64,000 nucleotides of DNA. Origin: Tahibacter amnicola (lineage in GTDB: Bacteria; Pseudomonadota; Gammaproteobacteria; Xanthomonadales; Rhodanobacteraceae). A program made the position numbers and the translations under genes. Shown here one piece after another: positions 49,565-61,955 of the stretch. How positions within the stretch are numbered: the stretch's first letter is position 1; every line of letters begins with the position of its first letter. The notes beneath the pieces are model-generated. The model saw nothing but the letters and a program-made list of their open reading frames with translations. It was not told the DNA's origin and made no database searches. Location: positions 5,545,465-5,609,464 of the forward strand of contig NZ_CP104694.1 in assembly GCF_025398735.1 (NCBI RefSeq), given 5' to 3'.

Positions 49565-49918
49565 TTAGAACTTCAGGCCAGCCTCACGCGCCGCCTCGGC
49601 GAGCGCCTGAATGCGGCCGTGATACTTGAAGCCGGAACGGTCAAAAGCAACCGCTTCGATACCGGCAGCCTTCGCACGCTCGGCAATCGCCTTGCCGACA
49701 GCGGCTGCAGCGGCCTTGTTCTTCGTGCCCTTCAGACCGGCAGCTACCGATTCCTGCAGGGTGGAAGCCGCAGCAATCACCTTGTCGCCCGACGGCGCGA
49801 TGACCTGGGCGTAGATGTGCTGGCCGGTACGGTGCACGGTGAGACGCGCAACCGCGAGCTTGCGGATGTGCGCGCGCGTGGATTTGGCACGGCGCAGGCG
49901 GGAAACGTTCTTGTCCAT
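49565..49918 (-). CDS. rplR: 50S ribosomal protein L18
   Basis: 117 aa. [20 protein letters not shown] and the C-terminal [24 protein letters not shown] are typical; L18 brings 5S rRNA to the large subunit. The ATG at 49918 is preferred over 49924 because the GGAG site is too close to the latter. 29 bp after rplF. Confidence 0.96.
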   Translation of the reverse strand: MDKNVSRLRRAKSTRAHIRKLAVARLTVHRTGQHIYAQVIAPSGDKVIAAASTLQESVAAGLKGTKNKAAAAAVGKAIAERAKAAGIEAVAFDRSGFKYHGRIQALAEAAREAGLKF

Positions 49919-49947
49919 CGTCATTCTCCGAAGCTGAAGCGCCTAGA

Positions 49948-50475
49948 TTAGGCCTTCTTGGCTTCCTTCAAGGTGATCTTCTCGCCCGAGTAACGCACGC
50001 CCTTGCCCTTGTAGGGTTCCGGCGGACGGAAACCACGGATCTTGGCGGCAGCCTGGCCGACGACCTGCTTGTCAGCGCCCTTGATCAGGATTTCGGTCTG
50101 GCTGGGGGTTTCCAGCGTGACACCTTCCGGCGCCTTGAACACGACCGGATGCGAGAAGCCGAGGGTCAGGCTGAGGTCCTTGCCCTGCATGGCGGCGCGA
50201 TAACCGACGCCGACCAGTTCCAGCTTGCGCTGATAGCCTTCGCTGACACCCTTGACCATGTTGCTGATCACGGCGCGCGCAGTACCGGCAAGCTTGGTGT
50301 TGGCCGCATCAGCAGCGCTGCACTTGAGCTCACCACCTTCCACGGCGACATTGACGCCGGGAAACGCGACGGACTTCAACGTGCCCTTCGGGCCCTTGAC
50401 GGTGACGCCATCGGCGGCCACCTGGCATTCGACGCCCTTCGGAAGGGCGATTGGCATTTTTGCTACGCGAGACAT
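49948..50475 (-). CDS. rplF: 50S ribosomal protein L6
   Basis: 175 aa, two repeated L6 domains; the C-terminal signature [26 protein letters not shown] lies near the factor-binding site. 11 bp after rpsH. Confidence 0.97.
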   Translation of the reverse strand: MSRVAKMPIALPKGVECQVAADGVTVKGPKGTLKSVAFPGVNVAVEGGELKCSAADAANTKLAGTARAVISNMVKGVSEGYQRKLELVGVGYRAAMQGKDLSLTLGFSHPVVFKAPEGVTLETPSQTEILIKGADKQVVGQAAAKIRGFRPPEPYKGKGVRYSGEKITLKEAKKA

Positions 50476-50486
50476 TGGTTATCTCC

Positions 50487-50882
50487 TTAGGCGACCAGGC
50501 CGATGACTTCGCCGCCCAGACCCTTCGCGCGAGCCTGCGCGTCGGTCATGATGCCGCTCGAGGTCGAGACGATGGAGATACCCAGGCCGCCGAGGACCTT
50601 GGGAAGTTCATCCTTGCCGCGGTACACGCGCAGACCCGAGCGCGAGACGCGCTCCAGGCGTTCGATGACCGGCTTGCCTTCGTAGTACTTGAGTGCAATT
50701 TCGAGTTCCGCCTTGCCTTCGACCGTGTTGGTCTGGGCATCGCGGATGTAGCCTTCGTCCTTCAGCAGCTTGGCGAGCGCCTGCTTGATTTTGGAGGACG
50801 GCATGCGCACCGTCGCTTTGCCCGTGAGTTGGGCATTGCGAATGCGGGTGAACATGTCGGCGATGGGATCAGTCATGCTCAT
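50487..50882 (-). CDS. rpsH: 30S ribosomal protein S8
   Basis: 131 aa, starts [19 protein letters not shown]-terminal [26 protein letters not shown]. In enterobacteria S8 is the repressor of the spc operon, binding near rplX-rplE; whether that site exists here was not tested. ATG 50882 is used; 50876 is two codons later. 42 bp after rpsN. Confidence 0.97.
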   Translation of the reverse strand: MSMTDPIADMFTRIRNAQLTGKATVRMPSSKIKQALAKLLKDEGYIRDAQTNTVEGKAELEIALKYYEGKPVIERLERVSRSGLRVYRGKDELPKVLGGLGISIVSTSSGIMTDAQARAKGLGGEVIGLVA

Positions 50883-50924
50883 ATCAATAAATCCTAGGAG
50901 TTAGCACCGATATCCGCTGGTTTC

Positions 50925-51230
50925 TTACCAGCTGGCCTTGCGAAGGCCCGGTACGTCGCCACGCATCGTGGCTTCACGCAGTTTGTTGCGACCGAGGCCG
51001 AACTTCCGGTAGACGCCACGCGAGCGGCCGGTCAGTTCACAACGATTACGCTGGCGCGACGGCGAAGAGTCACGCGGAAGCTTCTGCAGCTTGGCGGATG
51101 CTTCCATCTTTTCTTCGTACGAAGCCGTCGGGCTGCTGATGATCTTCTTCAGGTCATCGCGCTTGGCGCTGTGCTTCTTGGCCAGCTTCTCGCGCTTGAC
51201 TTCGCGATTCACCATGCAGGTCTTAGCCAT
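50925..51230 (-). CDS. rpsN: 30S ribosomal protein S14 (long, zinc-free type)
   Basis: 101 aa. The length and the absence of CxxC pairs mark the zinc-independent form; core [21 protein letters not shown]. 18 bp after rplE. Confidence 0.96.
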   Translation of the reverse strand: MAKTCMVNREVKREKLAKKHSAKRDDLKKIISSPTASYEEKMEASAKLQKLPRDSSPSRQRNRCELTGRSRGVYRKFGLGRNKLREATMRGDVPGLRKASW

Positions 51231-51248
51231 TTCAGAATTCCTCGCGAA

Positions 51249-51788
51249 TCAATTGCGGAACGGGAAGGCGAAACCTTCCAGCAGGGCGCGGGCTTCTTCG
51301 TCGGACCGGGCGGTGGTCGCGATGGAGATGTCCATACCGCGGATCGCATCGACCTGGTCGAAATCGATTTCCGGGAAGATGATCTGCTCCTTGACGCCCA
51401 TGTTGTAGTTGCCGCGGCCGTCGAACGCACGACCGGACACACCACGGAAGTCACGCACGCGCGGCAGCGCAATGCTGACCAGGCGGTCAAGGAATTCGTA
51501 CATGTGATGGCGGCGCAGGGTCACCTTGCAGCCAATCGGCCAGCCCTCGCGAATCTTGAAGGTGGCGACCGAGACGCGGGCCTTGGTGGAGACCGGCTTC
51601 TGACCGGCGATCTTCGCCATGTCTTCCAGCGCGTTTTCCAGCACCTTCTTGTTGCCGACGGCTTCGCCAACACCCATGTTGAGGGTGATCTTGGTCAGGC
51701 GCGGCACCTGCATAACATTGGCGTAACCGAAACGCTGCATCAGCTTCGGCACGACAACTTCTTTATAGTGTTTTTCAAAGCGAGTCAT
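51249..51788 (-). CDS. rplE: 50S ribosomal protein L5
   Basis: 179 aa. [20 protein letters not shown] and the C-terminal [26 protein letters not shown] are conserved; L5 binds 5S rRNA and contacts P-site tRNA. 11 bp after rplX. Confidence 0.97.
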   Translation of the reverse strand: MTRFEKHYKEVVVPKLMQRFGYANVMQVPRLTKITLNMGVGEAVGNKKVLENALEDMAKIAGQKPVSTKARVSVATFKIREGWPIGCKVTLRRHHMYEFLDRLVSIALPRVRDFRGVSGRAFDGRGNYNMGVKEQIIFPEIDFDQVDAIRGMDISIATTARSDEEARALLEGFAFPFRN

Positions 51789-51799
51789 TGCGACGGTCC

Positions 51800-52114
51800 T
51801 CAGATGTCAATCACTTCGCCCGACTTGCGGAACACGCGCACCTTGCGGCCGTCCTGGAGGACCTTGAAGCCGATGCGCTCGCCCTTGCCGGAAGCGGGAT
51901 TGACCAACTGCACGTTGGAGATGTGAATGGACGCCTCACGCTCGATGATGCCACCCGGCTGGTTGGCCTGGGGGTTCGGCTTGGTGTGGCGCTTGACCAG
52001 GTTCATGTTCTGCACGAACACGCGGTCGCCCGCGACGCGCAGCACTTCACCCTTCTGGCCTTTGTTCTTGCCGGTGATCACGGTGACCTGATCACCCTTG
52101 CGGATACGGTTCAT
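51800..52114 (-). CDS. rplX: 50S ribosomal protein L24
   Basis: 104 aa. KOW motif at the N-terminus ([20 protein letters not shown]). An assembly initiator protein at the 5' end of 23S rRNA. 12 bp after rplN. Confidence 0.97.
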   Translation of the reverse strand: MNRIRKGDQVTVITGKNKGQKGEVLRVAGDRVFVQNMNLVKRHTKPNPQANQPGGIIEREASIHISNVQLVNPASGKGERIGFKVLQDGRKVRVFRKSGEVIDI

Positions 52115-52126
52115 GACGATACCCCG

Positions 52127-52495
52127 TTACAGCACTTCGGGCGCCAGCGACACGATCTTCATGAACTTCTCACCGCGCAGTTCGCGGGTGACCGGTCCAA
52201 AGATGCGCGTGCCGATCGGCTCGAGCTTGTTGTTGAGCAGCACGGCGGCGTTGCCATCGAAGCGGATCAACGAACCGTCGGCACGACGCACACCCTTCTT
52301 GGTGCGCACGACCACGGCGTCATAGACCTCGCCCTTCTTGACCTTGCCACGCGGAATCGCGTCCTTCACCGTGACCTTGATGATGTCGCCAATCGCGGCG
52401 TAACGGCGCTTGGAGCCGCCGAGCACCTTGATGCACATCAGTTCGCGAGCGCCCGAGTTGTCGGCAGCGGCGAGATAGGTCTGCATCTGAATCAT
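52127..52495 (-). CDS. rplN: 50S ribosomal protein L14
   Basis: 122 aa, starts [19 protein letters not shown]; complete beta-barrel protein at the subunit interface. First gene of the spc block, 24 bp after rpsQ; no separate promoter was identified. Confidence 0.97.
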   Translation of the reverse strand: MIQMQTYLAAADNSGARELMCIKVLGGSKRRYAAIGDIIKVTVKDAIPRGKVKKGEVYDAVVVRTKKGVRRADGSLIRFDGNAAVLLNNKLEPIGTRIFGPVTRELRGEKFMKIVSLAPEVL

Positions 52496-52519
52496 GGTTT
52501 TACTCTCCTCAGACCTGTC

Positions 52520-52783
52520 TTACTGCGCCGCGCGCGTCACGATCTCGACCACGCGGAAATTCTTGGTCTTCGACAGCGGCGCGCACTCTTGGATACGCAC
52601 GACGTCGCCTTCCTGGCACTCGCTCTTCTCGTCGTGGGCGTGATATTTGGTGGAACGGCGGATGATCTTGCCGTACAGCTCGTGCTGCACCTGCCGCTCA
52701 ACCAGCACGGTCACCGTCTTGTTCATCTTGTTGCTGACTACACGCCCTTGGATGGTGCGGACAGTCTTCTCTGTATTGGTCAT
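52520..52783 (-). CDS. rpsQ: 30S ribosomal protein S17
   Basis: 87 aa; OB-fold core [20 protein letters not shown] and [25 protein letters not shown]-type C-terminal half. Last gene of the S10 block, 12 bp after rpmC. Confidence 0.97.
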   Translation of the reverse strand: MTNTEKTVRTIQGRVVSNKMNKTVTVLVERQVQHELYGKIIRRSTKYHAHDEKSECQEGDVVRIQECAPLSKTKNFRVVEIVTRAAQ

Positions 52784-52795
52784 GGCCGTCGGTCC

Positions 52796-52984
52796 TTACT
52801 TCTTCTCGCCGAGCAGCATCTTGACCTGCGCGATTTCGCGCTTGACGCGACGAATCTGGTGCGTCTGGGTCAGCTGGCCGGAGCCCTTTTGCATGCGCAG
52901 CTTGAACTGCTCGTTGTGGAGCTCGCCGAGATGGGCGGTCAGGTCCTGCGCGGACTTGGTACGAAGTTCTTTCAGTTCCATCAC
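52796..52984 (-). CDS. rpmC: 50S ribosomal protein L29
   Basis: 62 aa, two-helix protein ([20 protein letters not shown], then [14 protein letters not shown]) near the tunnel exit. Its ATG overlaps the rplP stop by four bases. Confidence 0.96.
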   Translation of the reverse strand: MMELKELRTKSAQDLTAHLGELHNEQFKLRMQKGSGQLTQTHQIRRVKREIAQVKMLLGEKK

Positions 52985-53394
52985 AGCACCGTACGGGTCA
53001 CGAATTGAGTCTTGACCGACAGTTTCGCGGCCGCCAGACGGAAGGCTTCGCGGGCACTGGCTTCGTCGACGCCTTCGATCTCATAAAGCATGCGGCCCGG
53101 CTGAATCGGGGCCACCCAGAATTCGACGTTACCCTTACCGCTACCCATACGCACTTCGATCGGCTTCTTGGTGATCGGCTTGTCGGGGAACACGCGGATC
53201 CAGAGCTTGCCGCCGCGCTTCACGAAACGGGTGATGCAGCGACGGGCGGCTTCGATCTGGCGGGAAGTCAGCGCACCGAACTCGGTGGCCTTGAGGCCGT
53301 ACTCGCCGAAGCTGACCTTCGTAGCGACGAAGGAGAGACCTTCATTGCGGCCCTTGAATACCTTTCGGTACTTGGTTCGCTTGGGTTGCAACAT
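52981..53394 (-). CDS. rplP: 50S ribosomal protein L16
   Basis: 137 aa. [19 protein letters not shown] and [20 protein letters not shown] are L16 signatures; it supports A-site tRNA binding. Two bases after rpsC; overlaps rpmC. Confidence 0.97.
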   Translation of the reverse strand: MLQPKRTKYRKVFKGRNEGLSFVATKVSFGEYGLKATEFGALTSRQIEAARRCITRFVKRGGKLWIRVFPDKPITKKPIEVRMGSGKGNVEFWVAPIQPGRMLYEIEGVDEASAREAFRLAAAKLSVKTQFVTRTVL

Positions 53395-53396
53395 GA

Positions 53397-54104
53397 TTAG
53401 GCTCCTTGCTTCGGCGCGCGGCGCTGCGGACGCTCTTCGCTGGCCTCGTTCTTGGCAGCTTCAGCCGCCTGGGCCAGATCAAAGATTTCGCCCTTGTACA
53501 CCCACACCTTGATACCGATGATGCCGTAGGTGGTGGTGGCTTCAGCGAAGCCATAGTCGATGTCCGCACGCAGGGTGTGCAGCGGCACGCGGCCTTCGCG
53601 ATACCACTCCGAACGCGCGATTTCAGCGCCGTTCAAGCGGCCAGCGACGTTGACCTTGATGCCGAGCGCACCGATGCGCATCGCGTTCTGCACCGCGCGC
53701 TTCATCGCGCGACGGAACATGATGCGGCGCTCCAGCTGCTGGGCGATCGATTCAGCGACCAGCTGGGCATCGAGTTCCGGCTTACGCACTTCCGTCACGT
53801 TGATGTGGGCGGGAACGCCCATCACCTGCGAGACTTCCTTGCGCAGCTTCTCGATGTCCTCGCCCTTCTTGCCGATCACCACGCCCGGACGGGCGGTGTG
53901 GATCGTGACACGGGCAGTCTTCGCAGGACGCTCGATCGAGATCTTGCTGATGCCGGCCTGGGCGAGCTTCTTCTTCAGAAGCTGACGCACCTTGAGATCG
54001 GCAGCCAGATAGTCAGCGAATTCGCGCTTGTTGGCATACCACTTGGAGTTCCACTCCTTGGCGATGCCAAGGCGGATACCGGTAGGATGAACTTTGTGAC
54101 CCAT
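53397..54104 (-). CDS. rpsC: 30S ribosomal protein S3
   Basis: 235 aa from the ATG at 54104 ([18 protein letters not shown]). A KH domain (about 38-106, with [18 protein letters not shown]) and the S3 C-terminal domain follow, with a basic tail. Part of the mRNA entry channel. The longer frame to 54182 runs into rplV and is rejected. Confidence 0.97.
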   Translation of the reverse strand: MGHKVHPTGIRLGIAKEWNSKWYANKREFADYLAADLKVRQLLKKKLAQAGISKISIERPAKTARVTIHTARPGVVIGKKGEDIEKLRKEVSQVMGVPAHINVTEVRKPELDAQLVAESIAQQLERRIMFRRAMKRAVQNAMRIGALGIKVNVAGRLNGAEIARSEWYREGRVPLHTLRADIDYGFAEATTTYGIIGIKVWVYKGEIFDLAQAAEAAKNEASEERPQRRAPKQGA

Positions 54105-54120
54105 CGTTCCTGTCCTTCGC

Positions 54121-54456
54121 TTAACGGCCGGTACCGACAACCACGGTGATGTGGCTGGTCCGCTTGATGATGCGCGTACCACGGCCCTTGGCGCGGGCAG
54201 CGAAACGCTTGAGAGTCGGGCCCTCGTCGACGAAGATCTTGGCGACCTTCAGTTCGTCGACGTCGGCACCGTCGTTGTTTTCGGCGTTGGCGATAGCCGA
54301 CAGCAGCACCTTCTTGACCAGGTGTGCGGCCTTCTTGTCGCTGAACGTCAGCAGGTTGGTGGCGCGATCCACAGCCAGGCCACGGACCTGGTCAGCGACC
54401 AGGCGAACCTTCTGCGGAGAGATGCGCGCGCTGCGCAGGATTGCTTTGGTTTCCAT
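54121..54456 (-). CDS. rplV: 50S ribosomal protein L22
   Basis: 111 aa; [20 protein letters not shown] at the N-terminus and the beta-hairpin [20 protein letters not shown] that reaches into the exit tunnel, a known macrolide-resistance site (no deletion seen). 11 bp after rpsS. Confidence 0.97.
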   Translation of the reverse strand: METKAILRSARISPQKVRLVADQVRGLAVDRATNLLTFSDKKAAHLVKKVLLSAIANAENNDGADVDELKVAKIFVDEGPTLKRFAARAKGRGTRIIKRTSHITVVVGTGR

Positions 54457-54467
54457 CGCAGTGCCCC

Positions 54468-54749
54468 TTACTTCTTCGCGTCGGCTTTCTTGTCGCCAGC
54501 GTGACCCTTGAACGTACGGGTCACGGCGAACTCGCCGAGCTTGTGGCCGACCATGTTTTCGTTGACCAGCACCGGGATATGAGCCTTACCGTTGTGAACG
54601 GCGATCGTGAGACCGACCATTTCCGGAAGAATCATCGAACGGCGCGACCAAGTCTTGATCGGGCGCTTGTTGTTGGCGGCGACAGCGGCCTCCACCTTCT
54701 TTTGGAGGTGCAGGTCGATGAACGGTCCTTTCTTGAGTGAACGAGCCAT
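54468..54749 (-). CDS. rpsS: 30S ribosomal protein S19
   Basis: 93 aa, starts [43 protein letters not shown]-terminal part is standard. It forms the 30S head with S13. 12 bp after rplB. Confidence 0.97.
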   Translation of the reverse strand: MARSLKKGPFIDLHLQKKVEAAVAANNKRPIKTWSRRSMILPEMVGLTIAVHNGKAHIPVLVNENMVGHKLGEFAVTRTFKGHAGDKKADAKK

Positions 54750-54761
54750 GATAAGTACCTA

Positions 54762-55589
54762 TCAGCCGCGACGGTCGCGCACGATGAACTGCGTGGTGCG
54801 CTTATTCTTACGAGTCTTGTAACCCTTGGTCGGCATGCCCCACGGGCTGACCGGATGCGGGTTACCCTGGCCGGCACGGGCCTCACCACCGCCGTGCGGA
54901 TGGTCGACCGGGTTCATGGCAGCGCCGCGAACCGTCGGACGAACACCGCGCCAGCGCTGAGCGCCCGCCTTGCCGATGTTTTCCAGGTTGTGTTCCGAGT
55001 TGCCAACTTCGCCGAGCGTGGCGGTGCAGTCAGCGGGAACCTTGCGCATTTCGCCGGAGCGCAGGCGCAGCGTGGCATAGCCACCTTCGCGAGCGACCAG
55101 CTGCGCCGAACCACCGGCGGCACGCGCAATCTGCGCACCCTTGCCCGGCTTCATCTCGATGCAGTGAACCGTCGAACCGACCGGGATGTTGCGCAGCGGC
55201 AGCGCGTTGCCCACCTTGATGGGGGCGTCACGGCCGGCCATCAGCTGGTCGCCTTCCTTCACGCCCTTCGGGGCGATGATGTAGCGGCGCTCGCCGTCGG
55301 CGTAGCACAGCAGGGCGATATGCGCCGTGCGGTTAGGATCGTATTCCAGACGTTCGACACGGGCGGGGATGCCTTCCTTGTCACGCTTGAAATCGATGAT
55401 GCGGTAATGCTGCTTGTGACCGCCGCCCTTGTGACGGGTGGTGATGCGACCGTTGTTATTACGGCCGCCGGTCTTGTTCTGCGCCTCGGTCAGGGCGGCG
55501 TAAGGTGCGCCCTTGTGCAGGCCAGGGGTCACCACGCGAACCATTGCGCGGCGGCCAGCAGATGTCGGCTTGTAGTCAATCAGTGCCAT
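54762..55589 (-). CDS. rplB: 50S ribosomal protein L2
   Basis: 275 aa. Contains the conserved [20 protein letters not shown] block with the histidine implicated in peptidyl-transferase function. 12 bp after rplW. Confidence 0.98.
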   Translation of the reverse strand: MALIDYKPTSAGRRAMVRVVTPGLHKGAPYAALTEAQNKTGGRNNNGRITTRHKGGGHKQHYRIIDFKRDKEGIPARVERLEYDPNRTAHIALLCYADGERRYIIAPKGVKEGDQLMAGRDAPIKVGNALPLRNIPVGSTVHCIEMKPGKGAQIARAAGGSAQLVAREGGYATLRLRSGEMRKVPADCTATLGEVGNSEHNLENIGKAGAQRWRGVRPTVRGAAMNPVDHPHGGGEARAGQGNPHPVSPWGMPTKGYKTRKNKRTTQFIVRDRRG

Positions 55590-55601
55590 GGGTATCCCAC
55601 C

Positions 55602-55892
55602 TTAGGCCTTGGCCATCACGTCGATGCTCTGACCTTCGGCCAGGCGAACATACGCCTTGCGCTGGTCAGAACGACGGCCCGAACGGAAACGGAAGGTCTT
55701 GGTCTTGCCCTTGGCATTGACCACATTGACCGCCTCGACTTTGACGCTGAAGAGCTGCTCGATCGCGGCCTTCACGTCAGCCTTGGTTGCGGTGGACGCA
55801 ACTTCGAAGACGTACTGGTTCGATTCGGCCAGACGCGCCGTCTTCTCGGAGATGCGCGGAGCGCGCAACACATTCAGGAGACGCTCGTTCAT
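55602..55892 (-). CDS. rplW: 50S ribosomal protein L23
   Basis: 96 aa from the ATG at 55892; a GTG at 55901 is possible, but a GAGGAG site fits the ATG and an ATGA overlap with rplD couples the two. L23 docks SRP and trigger factor at the exit tunnel. Confidence 0.95.
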   Translation of the reverse strand: MNERLLNVLRAPRISEKTARLAESNQYVFEVASTATKADVKAAIEQLFSVKVEAVNVVNAKGKTKTFRFRSGRRSDQRKAYVRLAEGQSIDVMAKA

Positions 55893-56494
55893 GCCAGCCA
55901 CTCCTCAATCTTCTTGATCGCATCGACAGTCACGACGACGTGATCGGCGCGCACCAGGGCGACCGGGTTCAGCGCGTTGGTATCGACGACCTCGAGCACC
56001 TTGTGGTTGTTGCGGGCGGCGAGGTACAGGTTTTCGCTGACGGTTTCGCTGACGATGATCGTCTTGCCGTCAAACTTGTGTTCGCCAAGCTTGGCGATAA
56101 GGCTCTTGGTCTTCGGGGCGTCGACGTCGAAATCGGCGAACACCTTGAGACGGTCCTGGCGGATCAGCTCCGAGAGAATCGAAGCCAGCGCGCCGCGGAA
56201 CATCTTCTTGTTGACCTTCTGCGAGAAATCGCGGGGCTTCGCGGCAAACGCGACGCCACCACCGACGAAGATCGGGGCGCGGTAGTCACCGTGACGGGCG
56301 CCGCCACCCTTCTGCTTCTTGAACTTCTTGGTCGTACCCGAGACTTCCGAACGGGACAGCTGGGCCTTGGTACCCGCACGACCGGCGTTGCGGTAGGCGG
56401 TGACAACCTGGTGCACCAGATCTTCGCGGAATTCCTTGCCAAAAACGGCGTCGGAAACATTCAGCGGCTTGGCGCCAATAACATTCAGTTCCAT
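55889..56494 (-). CDS. rplD: 50S ribosomal protein L4
   Basis: 201 aa. The extended tunnel loop has [21 protein letters not shown]. In enterobacteria L4 represses the S10 operon by acting on its leader; the leader hairpin at 57564-57589 is a candidate target here (inference). 11 bp after rplC. Confidence 0.97.
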   Translation of the reverse strand: MELNVIGAKPLNVSDAVFGKEFREDLVHQVVTAYRNAGRAGTKAQLSRSEVSGTTKKFKKQKGGGARHGDYRAPIFVGGGVAFAAKPRDFSQKVNKKMFRGALASILSELIRQDRLKVFADFDVDAPKTKSLIAKLGEHKFDGKTIIVSETVSENLYLAARNNHKVLEVVDTNALNPVALVRADHVVVTVDAIKKIEEWLA

Positions 56495-56505
56495 GTCGTC
56501 GCTCC

Positions 56506-57147
56506 TCAGGCCTTGGCCGCCGCGCGGATCACGACGTCGCCGCCGGTAGCACCCGGAACAGCGCCCTTGATCGCGATCAGATGACGCTCGGTGTCGATCT
56601 GCACGACTTCGAGGTTCATCGCCGAACGGGTCACGTTGCCCATGTGGCCGGCCATCTTCTTGCCGGGGAACACACGACCCGGCGTCTGGCGCTGACCGAT
56701 AGAACCCGGCGCACGATGCGACAGCGAGTTACCGTGGGTAGCGTCGCCCATCGTGAAATGGTGGCGCTTGATCGTGCCCTGGAAGCCCTTGCCCTTGCTG
56801 ACGCCTTGCACGTCAACCTTCTGACCGATCTTGAAGATCTCGTCAGCCTTCACTTCGCCACCGACGCTGAAGTTACCCACTTCAGCCGCATCGACGCGGA
56901 ATTCCCACAGGCCGCGGCCCGCTTCGACCTTCGCCTTCGCGTAATGGCCGGCGAGCGGCTTGACCACGAGGGAAGCGCGCTTCGTGCCGGCAGTCACCTG
57001 CACGGCGGTGTAACCATCGTTCTCGACCGTCTTGATCTGCGTGACGCGATTCGGCGTCGCTTCGATCAGGGTCACCGGAATCGAGCGTCCGTCTTCGGTG
57101 AAGACTCGGCTCATGCCGCACTTGCGGCCAACCAATCCGATACTCAT
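56506..57147 (-). CDS. rplC: 50S ribosomal protein L3
   Basis: 213 aa. The [20 protein letters not shown] region contains the glutamine methylated by PrmB in E. coli; starts [16 protein letters not shown]. 37 bp after rpsJ. Confidence 0.97.
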   Translation of the reverse strand: MSIGLVGRKCGMSRVFTEDGRSIPVTLIEATPNRVTQIKTVENDGYTAVQVTAGTKRASLVVKPLAGHYAKAKVEAGRGLWEFRVDAAEVGNFSVGGEVKADEIFKIGQKVDVQGVSKGKGFQGTIKRHHFTMGDATHGNSLSHRAPGSIGQRQTPGRVFPGKKMAGHMGNVTRSAMNLEVVQIDTERHLIAIKGAVPGATGGDVVIRAAAKA

Positions 57148-57184
57148 GTTCGTGTCCTGTTGCGTGCCTGGATACGCCGGGGGC

Positions 57185-57496
57185 TCAGTAGAGCTTGATC
57201 TGCACGTCCACGCCGGCGGCGAGGTCGAGCTTCATCAGGGCGTCCACGGTCTTGTCATTGGGGTCGACAATGTCCAGCACGCGCTTGTGGGTGCGCGTCT
57301 CGTACTGGTCACGCGCGTCCTTGTCGACGTGCGGCGACACCAGAACGGTGTAGCGTTCGATCTTGGTCGGCAGCGGGATCGGACCGCGCACCTGGGCGCC
57401 GGTACGCTTCGCGGTCTCCACGATTTCGCTCGCGGAGCGGTCGATCAGGCGATGATCGAATGCCTTCAGTCGAATACGGATCTTTTGGTCCGCCAT
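57185..57496 (-). CDS. rpsJ: 30S ribosomal protein S10
   Basis: 103 aa, starts [20 protein letters not shown]. It also serves as transcription-antitermination factor NusE. First gene of the S10 operon, behind its own promoter (57599-57627) and a leader that begins with a terminator-like hairpin. Confidence 0.98.
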   Translation of the reverse strand: MADQKIRIRLKAFDHRLIDRSASEIVETAKRTGAQVRGPIPLPTKIERYTVLVSPHVDKDARDQYETRTHKRVLDIVDPNDKTVDALMKLDLAAGVDVQIKLY

Positions 57497-57555
57497 GGCC
57501 GTACTTCCTCGGTAAAAGAGCGTCGGGACACGGCAACTTCATGTGCCGTTCCCCA

Positions 57556-57589
57556 GAAAAATCGGGCAGACCAGAGAACTGGTCCGCCC
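57556..57589 (-). terminator. Terminator-like hairpin in the S10 operon leader (candidate attenuator)
   Basis: On the minus strand GGGCGGACCAG pairs with CTGGTCTGCCC (one G-U pair) around a TTCT loop (57589-57564), followed by GATTTTT. It begins about 3 nt after the predicted start at 57592 and lies some 60 nt before the rpsJ start codon. Position and U-run fit transcription attenuation. Confidence 0.7.
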
Positions 57590-57598
57590 AGACATGAA

Positions 57599-57627
57599 AG
57601 TGTAGTACGCGCACGCGCTCCCGTCAA
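57599..57627 (-). promoter_or_regulatory. sigma70 promoter of the S10 operon
   Basis: TTGACG (57627-57622), 17 bp, TACACT (57604-57599) on the minus strand; near-consensus. Predicted start near 57592. Confidence 0.8.
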
Positions 57628-57660
57628 GCGGGTTCGATACGCGACGACTCCGTGTCTGGC

Positions 57661-57695
57661 GAACACGAGGCACTTCCTGTGCCTCTTTTCGCTGT
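57661..57695 (-). repeat. Conserved palindromic element, copy A, upstream of the rpsJ promoter
   Basis: 35 bp, 31 identical to copy B at 62065-62099. Core inverted repeat GAGGCAC-N5-GTGCCTC, flanked by GAACAC and TTTTCG. It ends 33 bp upstream of the -35 hexamer, exactly as in copy B. No T-run follows on the minus strand, so it is not an ordinary terminator for tuf. Confidence 0.85.
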
Positions 57696-57700
57696 AGTTT

Positions 57701-57725
57701 GGCCGCCCCAACATTGGGGGCGGCC
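57701..57725 (-). terminator. Hairpin after tuf
   Basis: GGCCGCCCC/GGGGCGGCC stem (57701-57709 with 57717-57725) begins 17 bp beyond the tuf stop. There is no T-run; possibly a terminator or mRNA 3' end stabiliser. Confidence 0.5.
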
Positions 57726-57741
57726 GAAAGCCTAGTTTAGA

Positions 57742-58932
<1,191 letters not shown>

Positions 58933-58971
58933 GACTTAAAACCTCAAACTTGTGAATATCTGAACGATGAC

Positions 58972-61065
58972 TTAGCCGGCCTTCTTCATCACTTGCTCGG
59001 CGATATTGTTCGGCGCCTCGGCATAGTGATCGAATTCCATCGTGAAGGTGGCACGACCCTGCGACATGGAGCGCATCGAGGTGGCGTAGCCAAACATTTC
59101 ACCCAGCGGGACCAGCGCGTTGATGACCTTGCCCGACGGGCTGTCATCGGAACCCTGCAGGATGCCGCGACGACGGGAAAGGTCGCCCATCACGTCACCC
59201 ATGTAGTCTTCCGGCGTCACGACTTCGACCTTCATGATCGGTTCCAGCAGGACCGGATTGGCCTTGTTGAAACCTTCCTTGAAGCCCATCGAGCCGGCGA
59301 TCTTGAACGCCATTTCGTTGGAGTCGACTTCGTGGTACGAACCGTCGACCAGCTTGACCTTCACGTCGACGACCGGGAAACCCGCCAGGATGCCGTTCTG
59401 CATCGCTTCCTTGATGCCCTTGTCGACTGCCGGCACGTATTCCTTCGGAACCGAGCCACCGACGGTGGCGTTCTCGAAGACATAGCCGGCGCCGCGTTCC
59501 TGCGGCTCGATCTCGAGCACGACGTGACCGTACTGGCCCTTGCCGCCCGACTGACGCACGAACTTGCCTTCCTGCTTGACCGCCTTGCGGATCGTTTCGC
59601 GATACGCCACCTGCGGCTTGCCGACATTGGCCTCCACGTTGAACTCGCGCTTCATGCGGTCAACGATGATTTCCAGGTGCAATTCACCCATGCCGGCGAT
59701 GATCGTCTGGCCGGATTCCTCGTCGGTGCGCACGCGCAGCGAGGGATCTTCCTGAGCCAGACGCGACAGCGCGAGGCCCATCTTCTCCTGGTCCGACTTC
59801 GTCTTCGGCTCGACGGCCATCGCGATGACGGGCTCCGGGAACACCATGCGTTCCAGCGTGATGACATCGCTCGGGGCGCACAGGGTGTCACCCGTGGTGA
59901 CATCCTTCAGGCCGACCGCAGCAGCGATATCGCCCGCGCGGACTTCCTTGATTTCGTCACGCTGGTTGGCGTGCATCTGCAGGATGCGGCCGACGCGCTC
60001 TTTCTTGCTCTTGACCGGATTGAACACGGTGTCGCCGGAATTCAGCGTGCCCGAATAGACACGGAAGAACGACAGCGAGCCGACGAACGGGTCGGTCATG
60101 ATCTTGAACGCCAGCGCCGAGAACGGCGCGGTGTCGAGCGCCTCGCGCGAAGCTTCCTTCTCGTCTTCGTCGATGCCCTTGACCGGCGGACGGTCGGACG
60201 GAGCCGGCAGGTAGCGGATAACCGCGTCCAGCATCGCCTGCACGCCCTTGTTCTTGAATGCCGTGCCACAGAACACCGGAATCAGGGAGGTCGCCAGGGT
60301 GCCGGCGCGAATACCCTTCATGATTTCCTCTTCCGAGAGCTCGCCCTCTTCGAGGTACTTGTTCATCAGCTCTTCGGAGGTTTCCGCAGCGGCCTCGACC
60401 ATGAAGCTGCGCGCCGTGTTGCACGCCTCGACGAGGTTGGCCGGGATGTCGCGGTATTCGAACTTCGTGCCCTGGGCTTCGACGTCCCAGTAGATCGCCT
60501 TCATCTTGATGAGGTCGACCACGCCTTCGAAGTTTTCTTCCGCGCCAATCGGCATCTGCATCGGAACCGGGTTCGCACCCAGACGAGCCTTCAGCTGGCC
60601 CACGACCTTGTGGAAGTCAGCACCGGTGCGGTCCATCTTGTTGACGAAAGCCAAGCGCGGCACGCCGTACTTGTTGGCCTGACGCCACACGGTCTCGGAC
60701 TGCGGCTGCACACCACCCACCGCGCACAGCACGAACACGGCGCCATCGAGCACGCGCAGACTGCGTTCGACTTCGATGGTGAAGTCAACGTGTCCCGGGG
60801 TATCGATGATGTTGAAGCGATGTTCCGGGAAGGACATGTCCATGCCCTTCCAGAAGCAGGTCGTCGCGGCAGACGTGATGGTGATGCCGCGTTCCTGTTC
60901 CTGCTCCATCCAGTCCATCGTCGCGGCACCTTCGTGCACTTCGCCGATCTTGTGGTTGACGCCGGTATAAAAAAGGATGCGTTCGGTCGTCGTCGTCTTG
61001 CCGGCATCGATGTGAGCCATGATGCCGAAGTTGCGATAACGCTCGATGGGGGTAGTACGGGCCAC
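58972..61065 (-). CDS. fusA: Elongation factor G
   Basis: 697 aa, full length. [15 protein letters not shown] (G1), [21 protein letters not shown] (G3) and NKMDRTGAD (G4) are present; domains II-V are complete with the [10 protein letters not shown] region near the C-terminus. It drives translocation and, with RRF, ribosome recycling. 16 bp after rpsG. Confidence 0.98.
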   Translation of the reverse strand: MARTTPIERYRNFGIMAHIDAGKTTTTERILFYTGVNHKIGEVHEGAATMDWMEQEQERGITITSAATTCFWKGMDMSFPEHRFNIIDTPGHVDFTIEVERSLRVLDGAVFVLCAVGGVQPQSETVWRQANKYGVPRLAFVNKMDRTGADFHKVVGQLKARLGANPVPMQMPIGAEENFEGVVDLIKMKAIYWDVEAQGTKFEYRDIPANLVEACNTARSFMVEAAAETSEELMNKYLEEGELSEEEIMKGIRAGTLATSLIPVFCGTAFKNKGVQAMLDAVIRYLPAPSDRPPVKGIDEDEKEASREALDTAPFSALAFKIMTDPFVGSLSFFRVYSGTLNSGDTVFNPVKSKKERVGRILQMHANQRDEIKEVRAGDIAAAVGLKDVTTGDTLCAPSDVITLERMVFPEPVIAMAVEPKTKSDQEKMGLALSRLAQEDPSLRVRTDEESGQTIIAGMGELHLEIIVDRMKREFNVEANVGKPQVAYRETIRKAVKQEGKFVRQSGGKGQYGHVVLEIEPQERGAGYVFENATVGGSVPKEYVPAVDKGIKEAMQNGILAGFPVVDVKVKLVDGSYHEVDSNEMAFKIAGSMGFKEGFNKANPVLLEPIMKVEVVTPEDYMGDVMGDLSRRRGILQGSDDSPSGKVINALVPLGEMFGYATSMRSMSQGRATFTMEFDHYAEAPNNIAEQVMKKAG

Positions 61066-61081
61066 GGTCGTTCCTCAGCTC

Positions 61082-61549
61082 TTACCAGCGGTAGTGCGAG
61101 AACGCCTTGTTGGCTTCCGCCATACGATGCGTTTCTTCGCGCTTCTTGACTGCCGAACCACGATTTTCAGCGGCTTCCAGCAGTTCGGCCGCCAGCTTGC
61201 GCGGCATGGAGTTTTCGCTGCGCTTGCGCGCGGCGTCGATGACCCAACGCATGGCCAGGGCGGTGCGGCGGGTAGCGCGCACTTCGACCGGAACCTGGTA
61301 GGTCGCACCGCCGACGCGGCGGGACTTGACTTCGACCGCCGGGGCGACGTTGTTCAGCGCCTTCTCGACCAGGGTCAGCGAATCGGCGTTCTTCTGACCG
61401 ATATGGTCGAGAGCGCCATAGACGATGCCTTCGGCGACGGACTTCTTGCCGCTCTTCATCACCATGTTGATGAAGCGGGCAATCAGCTGGCTGCCGTGCT
61501 TCGGATCGGAGAGAAGAACGCGGGTGGGGGCGGAACCTTTACGCGACAT
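61082..61549 (-). CDS. rpsG: 30S ribosomal protein S7
   Basis: 155 aa, the short form of S7. VNRVAKTV is not here; instead the typical [20 protein letters not shown] and [20 protein letters not shown] blocks are seen. It organises the 30S head and represses the str operon in E. coli. 17 bp after rpsL. Confidence 0.97.
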   Translation of the reverse strand: MSRKGSAPTRVLLSDPKHGSQLIARFINMVMKSGKKSVAEGIVYGALDHIGQKNADSLTLVEKALNNVAPAVEVKSRRVGGATYQVPVEVRATRRTALAMRWVIDAARKRSENSMPRKLAAELLEAAENRGSAVKKREETHRMAEANKAFSHYRW

Positions 61550-61566
61550 GATTCAAGCCTTCCTTA

Positions 61567-61941
61567 TCAGGACTTCGGGCGCTTGGCGCCGTACTTCGAG
61601 CGACCCTGGCGACGCTTCGCGACGCCGGCGGCATCGAGCGAACCGCGCACCGTGTGGTAGCGCACGCCCGGCAGGTCTTTCACACGGCCGCCGCGGATCA
61701 GGACCACCGAGTGCTCCTGAAGATTGTGGCCTTCGCCACCGATGTAGCTGATGACCTCGTAGCCGTTGGTCAGACGAACCTTGGCCACCTTGCGCAGGGC
61801 CGAGTTCGGCTTCTTCGGGGTGGTCGTGTACACACGGGTGCAGACGCCGCGACGCTGCGGGCAGCTCTGCAGCGCCGGAGACGCGCTCTTATAGGTCTTC
61901 GGGCTACGCGGTTTACGCACCAGCTGGTTGATAGTCGCCAT
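61567..61941 (-). CDS. rpsL: 30S ribosomal protein S12
   Basis: 124 aa from the ATG at 61941 ([12 protein letters not shown]). Lys43 (TPKKPNS) and Lys88 ([12 protein letters not shown]) are the wild-type residues, so no classical streptomycin-resistance substitution is present. Asp89 is the methylthiolation site. First gene of the str operon, behind its own promoter. Confidence 0.98.
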   Translation of the reverse strand: MATINQLVRKPRSPKTYKSASPALQSCPQRRGVCTRVYTTTPKKPNSALRKVAKVRLTNGYEVISYIGGEGHNLQEHSVVLIRGGRVKDLPGVRYHTVRGSLDAAGVAKRRQGRSKYGAKRPKS

Positions 61942-61955
61942 TCGTGGATGCCTTA

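Noticed and set aside
57661-57695. Ordinary tuf terminator
   Set aside because: The hairpin has no U-run on the transcribed strand, and its near-identical copy and exact spacing to the downstream promoter need another explanation.
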